This document shows positions 60,932 to 64,000 of a DNA stretch of 64,000 nucleotides, piece after piece; position 1 is the first letter of the stretch, and each line of letters opens with the position of its first letter. Source of the stretch: Paracrocinitomix mangrovi (GTDB lineage Bacteria; Bacteroidota; Bacteroidia; Flavobacteriales_D; Crocinitomicaceae); contig NZ_CP091819.1 of the NCBI RefSeq assembly GCF_019740355.2, forward strand, positions 558,001-622,000, read 5' to 3'. The notes beneath the pieces were generated by a model that was not told the origin of the DNA, did no database searches, and was given only the letters and a program-made list of their open reading frames with translations. A program made the translations under genes and the position numbers.

Positions 60932-61976
60932 CTTTAACCACATCTAAAGCAGGATCATTTCCTGCTGATAATAAAATAGCAGCAGTTCTAGTGCTTTCAA
61001 ACTGACTTAGAATAATCATTAAAGCAACCGTAATTGGCACACATAAAAACATACCCGCTACTCCCCATAGAGCTCCCCAAAATGCCAATGACAGCACTAC
61101 TACAAGCGGACTTAGATTCAGTGATTTCCCAACCATTTTAGGCTCCAAATAGTTTCCAACTATTACTTGTACCGTATTCAATATTATGAACATGCTTATT
61201 GTTATCGCCGGACTTCCAAACTGGAGAATTGATAATAACGTAGGTAGTACAATAGCGATAAAAGAACCAATAAATGGAATAAAGTTTAGTAAGAATGCTA
61301 AGAATGCCCACAATACGGCAAAATCTAATCCAAAAGATTCAAAAGTTATATAAGCACATACCGAAACTAAAAGGGATAATAGTGACTTAACAGAAATGTA
61401 TTTTTTCATTGTTAAATCAATTCTTTTAACCGTTTGAGAAAAATGAAAACGTTGTTCGCGATTCCTAAAAATCAAGTCTAACTTTTTCTTGAAAATACCT
61501 TGTTCTATCATTAAAAAGATTACGTAGAATATCACAACAAACAAGGACCCTAAAAATGACAAGGAAGAGTTAAGAATAATTCCGGCATAGTGAGCTAAAT
61601 CAAGCTTATCACTAACTTCTTGAAATGAAGGAATCTCGTATTCAGTACTTATTTGAGTTATAATTGTTTGAAGTCTATTGTTATAGTCGGGCGCTACTTT
61701 GTGAAACTCCTCAAGATTGGATACAACCAAGCCTCCAATAAACCAGAAAAACGAAACAACCACCAAAATTGACAAGGTCTTTCTCAACCATTTTGGAATT
61801 TGTTTTTGATTGATCTTTATTCTACCTATTTGACTACTGATTCCTATAATCAAATACCAAACAACTATTGCCATTACTAATGGCACCAACAAACTTTGAC
61901 CTATATACAAGCCAAATAACACTACCGCCACAAGTAATACATTAAAAATTGGATGTACTTTTCTTTGATCCATCAA
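60903..61976 (-). CDS. AI-2E-family permease
   Basis: A 357-residue membrane protein with about eight hydrophobic helices. PF01594 hallmarks are visible: the central amphipathic region VSDKLDLAHYAGIILN, the KRIDLTMKKYISVKSLLSLLV segment, FIGSFIAIVLPTLLSI, and the closing ALWGVAGMFLCVPITVALMIIL. Known members include Na+/H+ antiporters and a proposed AI-2 exporter; the true substrate of this one is unknown. Its tail, DVVKVNDDRP, is encoded across the end of recQ on the other strand. Confidence 0.88.
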   Translation of the reverse strand: MMDQRKVHPIFNVLLVAVVLFGLYIGQSLLVPLVMAIVVWYLIIGISSQIGRIKINQKQIPKWLRKTLSILVVVSFFWFIGGLVVSNLEEFHKVAPDYNNRLQTIITQISTEYEIPSFQEVSDKLDLAHYAGIILNSSLSFLGSLFVVIFYVIFLMIEQGIFKKKLDLIFRNREQRFHFSQTVKRIDLTMKKYISVKSLLSLLVSVCAYITFESFGLDFAVLWAFLAFLLNFIPFIGSFIAIVLPTLLSILQFGSPAITISMFIILNTVQVIVGNYLEPKMVGKSLNLSPLVVVLSLAFWGALWGVAGMFLCVPITVALMIILSQFESTRTAAILLSAGNDPALDVVKVNDDRPKSQ

Positions 61977-62162
61977 TGGGTGAATTTAAAAATAATCGGT
62001 CTATCATGTTCCATAAAAATCAGTAAATTCGTTTAAGTTCTTTTAAAATAAAGAGACACTGTTATTTTTAAAACAATGGTATTGAAATTTTAAATTGACT
62101 TTAAACCATTTACCTATCACAGGCGCTGGATGAACATCCGGACAAAAGCTTTAAACAAACAT

Positions 62163-62954
62163 ATGATTACCAAAGACGAAATAGTAAAAGATTGGCTTAC
62201 TCGATACACAGGAACACCATTAGAGGATTTTGGAAGTTACATTCTACTTACCAATTTTAGTGGATACCTTGAAATTTTCTCAGAATTATATAATGTTGAA
62301 ATACAAGGTAAAGACAAGGCAATGCCCACTGTTTCTCATGACGGAATTACAATGATTAATTTTACAATGGGTTCTGCTAATGCTGCCACAATAATGGATT
62401 TATTAAGCGCTATTAGTCCAAAAGCTTGTTTGTTTTTAGGAAAATGTGGGGGACTTAAAAAGAAAACTGAAATTGGAGATTTAATATTACCTATTGCCGC
62501 TATTAGAGGTGAAGGTACATCCAATGACTACTTCCCACCTGAAGTTCCTGCATTACCTGCATTTACCTTACAAAGAGCGGTATCTACAACTATTCGTGAA
62601 TTTGATAAAGATTATTGGACAGGTACAGTTTATACCACAAACAGAAGGGTTTGGGAACATGATGAAGAATTCAAAGAATATTTAAGAAAGATCAGAGCCA
62701 TGGCAATTGACATGGAAACTGCCACTTTATTTTCAACAGGTTTTTATAATCAAATTCCTGTGGGTGCTCTATTACTTGTTTCAGATCAACCAATGATTCC
62801 GGAAGGAGTTAAAACTTCTAAAAGTGATGCCAAAGTATCCGCCAATTATGTTAAAGAACATATTGAGATTGGTATCAGATCACTTGAAGAAATTAAGAAT
62901 AAAGGTAAATCCGTTAAGCACCTTAGATTCCCTTATTCTGAAGGTGAATTTTAA
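62163..62954 (+). CDS. amn: AMP nucleosidase
   Basis: About 263 residues from MITKDEIVKDWLTRYTGTPL; an ATG 33 bases upstream adds a basic head typical of a mis-start. Phosphorylase-family core: MGSANAATIMDLL, FLGKCGGLKKKTEIGDLILP, GEGTSNDYFPPEVPALP, and the MAIDMETATLFSTGF active-site Glu region. It splits AMP to adenine and ribose 5-phosphate. Bacteroidota often carry this short form without the N-terminal regulatory domain of E. coli Amn. The gene precedes the flavoprotein gene by 49 bases. Confidence 0.88.
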   Translation: MITKDEIVKDWLTRYTGTPLEDFGSYILLTNFSGYLEIFSELYNVEIQGKDKAMPTVSHDGITMINFTMGSANAATIMDLLSAISPKACLFLGKCGGLKKKTEIGDLILPIAAIRGEGTSNDYFPPEVPALPAFTLQRAVSTTIREFDKDYWTGTVYTTNRRVWEHDEEFKEYLRKIRAMAIDMETATLFSTGFYNQIPVGALLLVSDQPMIPEGVKTSKSDAKVSANYVKEHIEIGIRSLEEIKNKGKSVKHLRFPYSEGEF

Positions 62955-63003
62955 AAGCACTTTTTGTTATATTTAAAACCAATAGTTTTTAAAACCTATA
63001 TCA

Positions 63004-64000
63004 ATGTCAAAAAACCTTAGTGAGTTAGCAGGTAGAAAAGGAATGCAAGAAAACCTTTTTGAAGAATTAGGAGTAGCTTCAAAAAATACCGGAACACCTT
63101 CAAAAGAAGAATTACAAGCTTTAGCTGATAAGTTTTTGGTTGGTCTATCTACAACGTATGGTACGGCTACTTTTTATGATTTCATGAAACCTGAAAACCA
63201 AAACAAAAAGGTTTATGTGTGTAATGGAACAGCATGTTTGTGTGCAGGCACTCAGGATGATGTACATAAATCATTGAGCCAGCATTTCAAAGAAGATGAA
63301 ATTGGTCATATGACTTGTTTAGGAAGATGCCATGAAAACAGTGCTTTTAATTATAATGGCAAAAACTACTCTGGAAAAGCATCTACCCAAATAGCTGAAA
63401 TCATTAAGGATAGTAATGGCAACAATGACAGTTACAATGTGGCTGCTGATGGAAAAGCGATTCTTACTGCAGACTTCCCTGGTGTTGATGAATTTTATAG
63501 CCCATTGAAGAGTTATTTAGACAAAGGTAGACAAGCAATATTAGATGAGATTAAAAAATCAAATATAAGAGGGCGTGGTGGAGCAGGTTTCCCAATGGGA
63601 TTTAAGTTAGAATCATGTATGAACATGGAATCTGATCAAAAATTCATTATCTGTAATGCAGATGAAGGAGATCCGGGGGCTTATTCAGATAGATATTTAT
63701 TAGAAGAAAAACCGCATGCTGTTCTACTTGGAATGATGATGGCTGGTTTTGTCACAGGTGCTAATTGGGGAATCTTATATATTAGAGCAGAGTATCCTGA
63801 AGCTGCAGATATCGTTCAAGAAGCCATTGACACCTTGCATAGCAAAAACTTATTAGGAGAAAATATTCTAGGATCCAACTTTAACTACAATTTTAAAATA
63901 ATTAGAGCCCAGGGAGCTTATATCTGCGGAGAAGAAACAGCCTTAATAAATTCAATTGAAGGACAGAGAGCTGAAGTAAGAACTCGCCCTCCCTATCCTA
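63004..64000 (+). CDS. NuoE-NuoF fusion flavoprotein (FdsB/HoxF-type), 5' part
   Basis: The frame is open from the ATG at 63004 to the window edge (332 codons). Residues ~35-140 form a NuoE-like thioredoxin-fold [2Fe-2S] domain: CNGTAC (Cys73, Cys78) and CLGRC (Cys105, Cys109) supply the four ligands. From about residue 160 comes the NuoF part: IRGRGGAGFPMGFKL for NADH/FMN binding, CNADEGDPGAYSDR, and YICGEETALINSIEG. The [4Fe-4S] end of NuoF lies beyond the window. A single fused chain of this kind is used by NAD-dependent formate dehydrogenase (FdsB) and NAD-reducing hydrogenase (HoxF), not by ordinary complex I. Confidence 0.88.
   Translation, partial: MSKNLSELAGRKGMQENLFEELGVASKNTGTPSKEELQALADKFLVGLSTTYGTATFYDFMKPENQNKKVYVCNGTACLCAGTQDDVHKSLSQHFKEDEIGHMTCLGRCHENSAFNYNGKNYSGKASTQIAEIIKDSNGNNDSYNVAADGKAILTADFPGVDEFYSPLKSYLDKGRQAILDEIKKSNIRGRGGAGFPMGFKLESCMNMESDQKFIICNADEGDPGAYSDRYLLEEKPHAVLLGMMMAGFVTGANWGILYIRAEYPEAADIVQEAIDTLHSKNLLGENILGSNFNYNFKIIRAQGAYICGEETALINSIEGQRAEVRTRPPYP

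Overview
The window is AT-rich chromosomal DNA from a member of the Bacteroidota, most likely the order Flavobacteriales (a Crocinitomicaceae/Cryomorphaceae-like lineage is my guess). The reasons are: at least eight secreted proteins that end in a type IX secretion (T9SS) type A sorting domain; a GldN-family protein; the short primary sigma factor and the N-terminally extended GAPDH typical of the phylum; -7 promoter elements of the form TAnnTTTG; almost no Shine-Dalgarno sequences; and many small SPII lipoproteins. Nothing here looks like a phage, plasmid, integron or CRISPR locus.

Layout. 1-9275: mostly secreted or lipoprotein genes of unknown function, including an FG-GAP/ASPIC-UnbV protein, a YD-repeat-like protein, two diverged lipoprotein paralogues and a small GIY-YIG nuclease. 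9276-10083: the largest non-coding stretch, with two 68-bp direct repeats, two copies of a 15-bp palindrome and the tmRNA gene on the minus strand. 10084-14586: housekeeping block with a saccharopine/alanine dehydrogenase-family enzyme, the primary sigma factor and GAPDH. 14714-23156: an orphan GldN-like protein, a T9SS-sorted thioredoxin, small membrane proteins, OxyR, a TPR protein overlapping endonuclease III, and an FtsB/DivIC-like protein. 23257-28248: S46 dipeptidyl-peptidase, small conserved proteins and an acyl-CoA thioesterase. 28355-32627: a three-gene cell-envelope operon. 32624-45544: largely minus-strand metabolism (thiolase is the exception): citrate synthase, a CASTOR/POLLUX-like channel, S9 dipeptidyl-peptidase, MiaA, AroE, IlvE. 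45694-50651: first RecQ, PepD and a T9SS-sorted esterase. 50768-55928: a tightly overlapping operon of a GEVED protein, three kelch proteins and a DUF4907 lipoprotein. 55972-60931: TrkA, TrkH and a second RecQ. 60903-64000: AI-2E-family permease, AMP nucleosidase and the start of a NuoE-NuoF fusion flavoprotein that runs off the right edge.

How the genes work together. Three themes stand out. First, cell-surface display: T9SS substrates, lipoproteins and predicted outer-membrane barrels make up a large share of the genes, and two operons (28355-32627 and 50768-55928) look like co-expressed envelope modules. Second, peptide scavenging: the S46 and S9 dipeptidyl-peptidases act outside the cytoplasm and the PepD-type dipeptidase acts inside. 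Third, potassium handling: TrkA-TrkH uptake plus a separate RCK-gated channel.

The most useful unexplained observations are the kelch/GEVED/DUF4907 operon, the repeat cluster touching tmRNA, the structured 5525-5865 intergenic region, three genes whose start codon sits exactly four bases after a -7 element (probable leaderless mRNAs), repeated AATTTGCAATT-type motifs upstream of the sigma factor gene, an endonuclease III without iron-sulfur ligands, and the unlinked GldN homologue. All functional statements come from reading the sequence; no database search was run.
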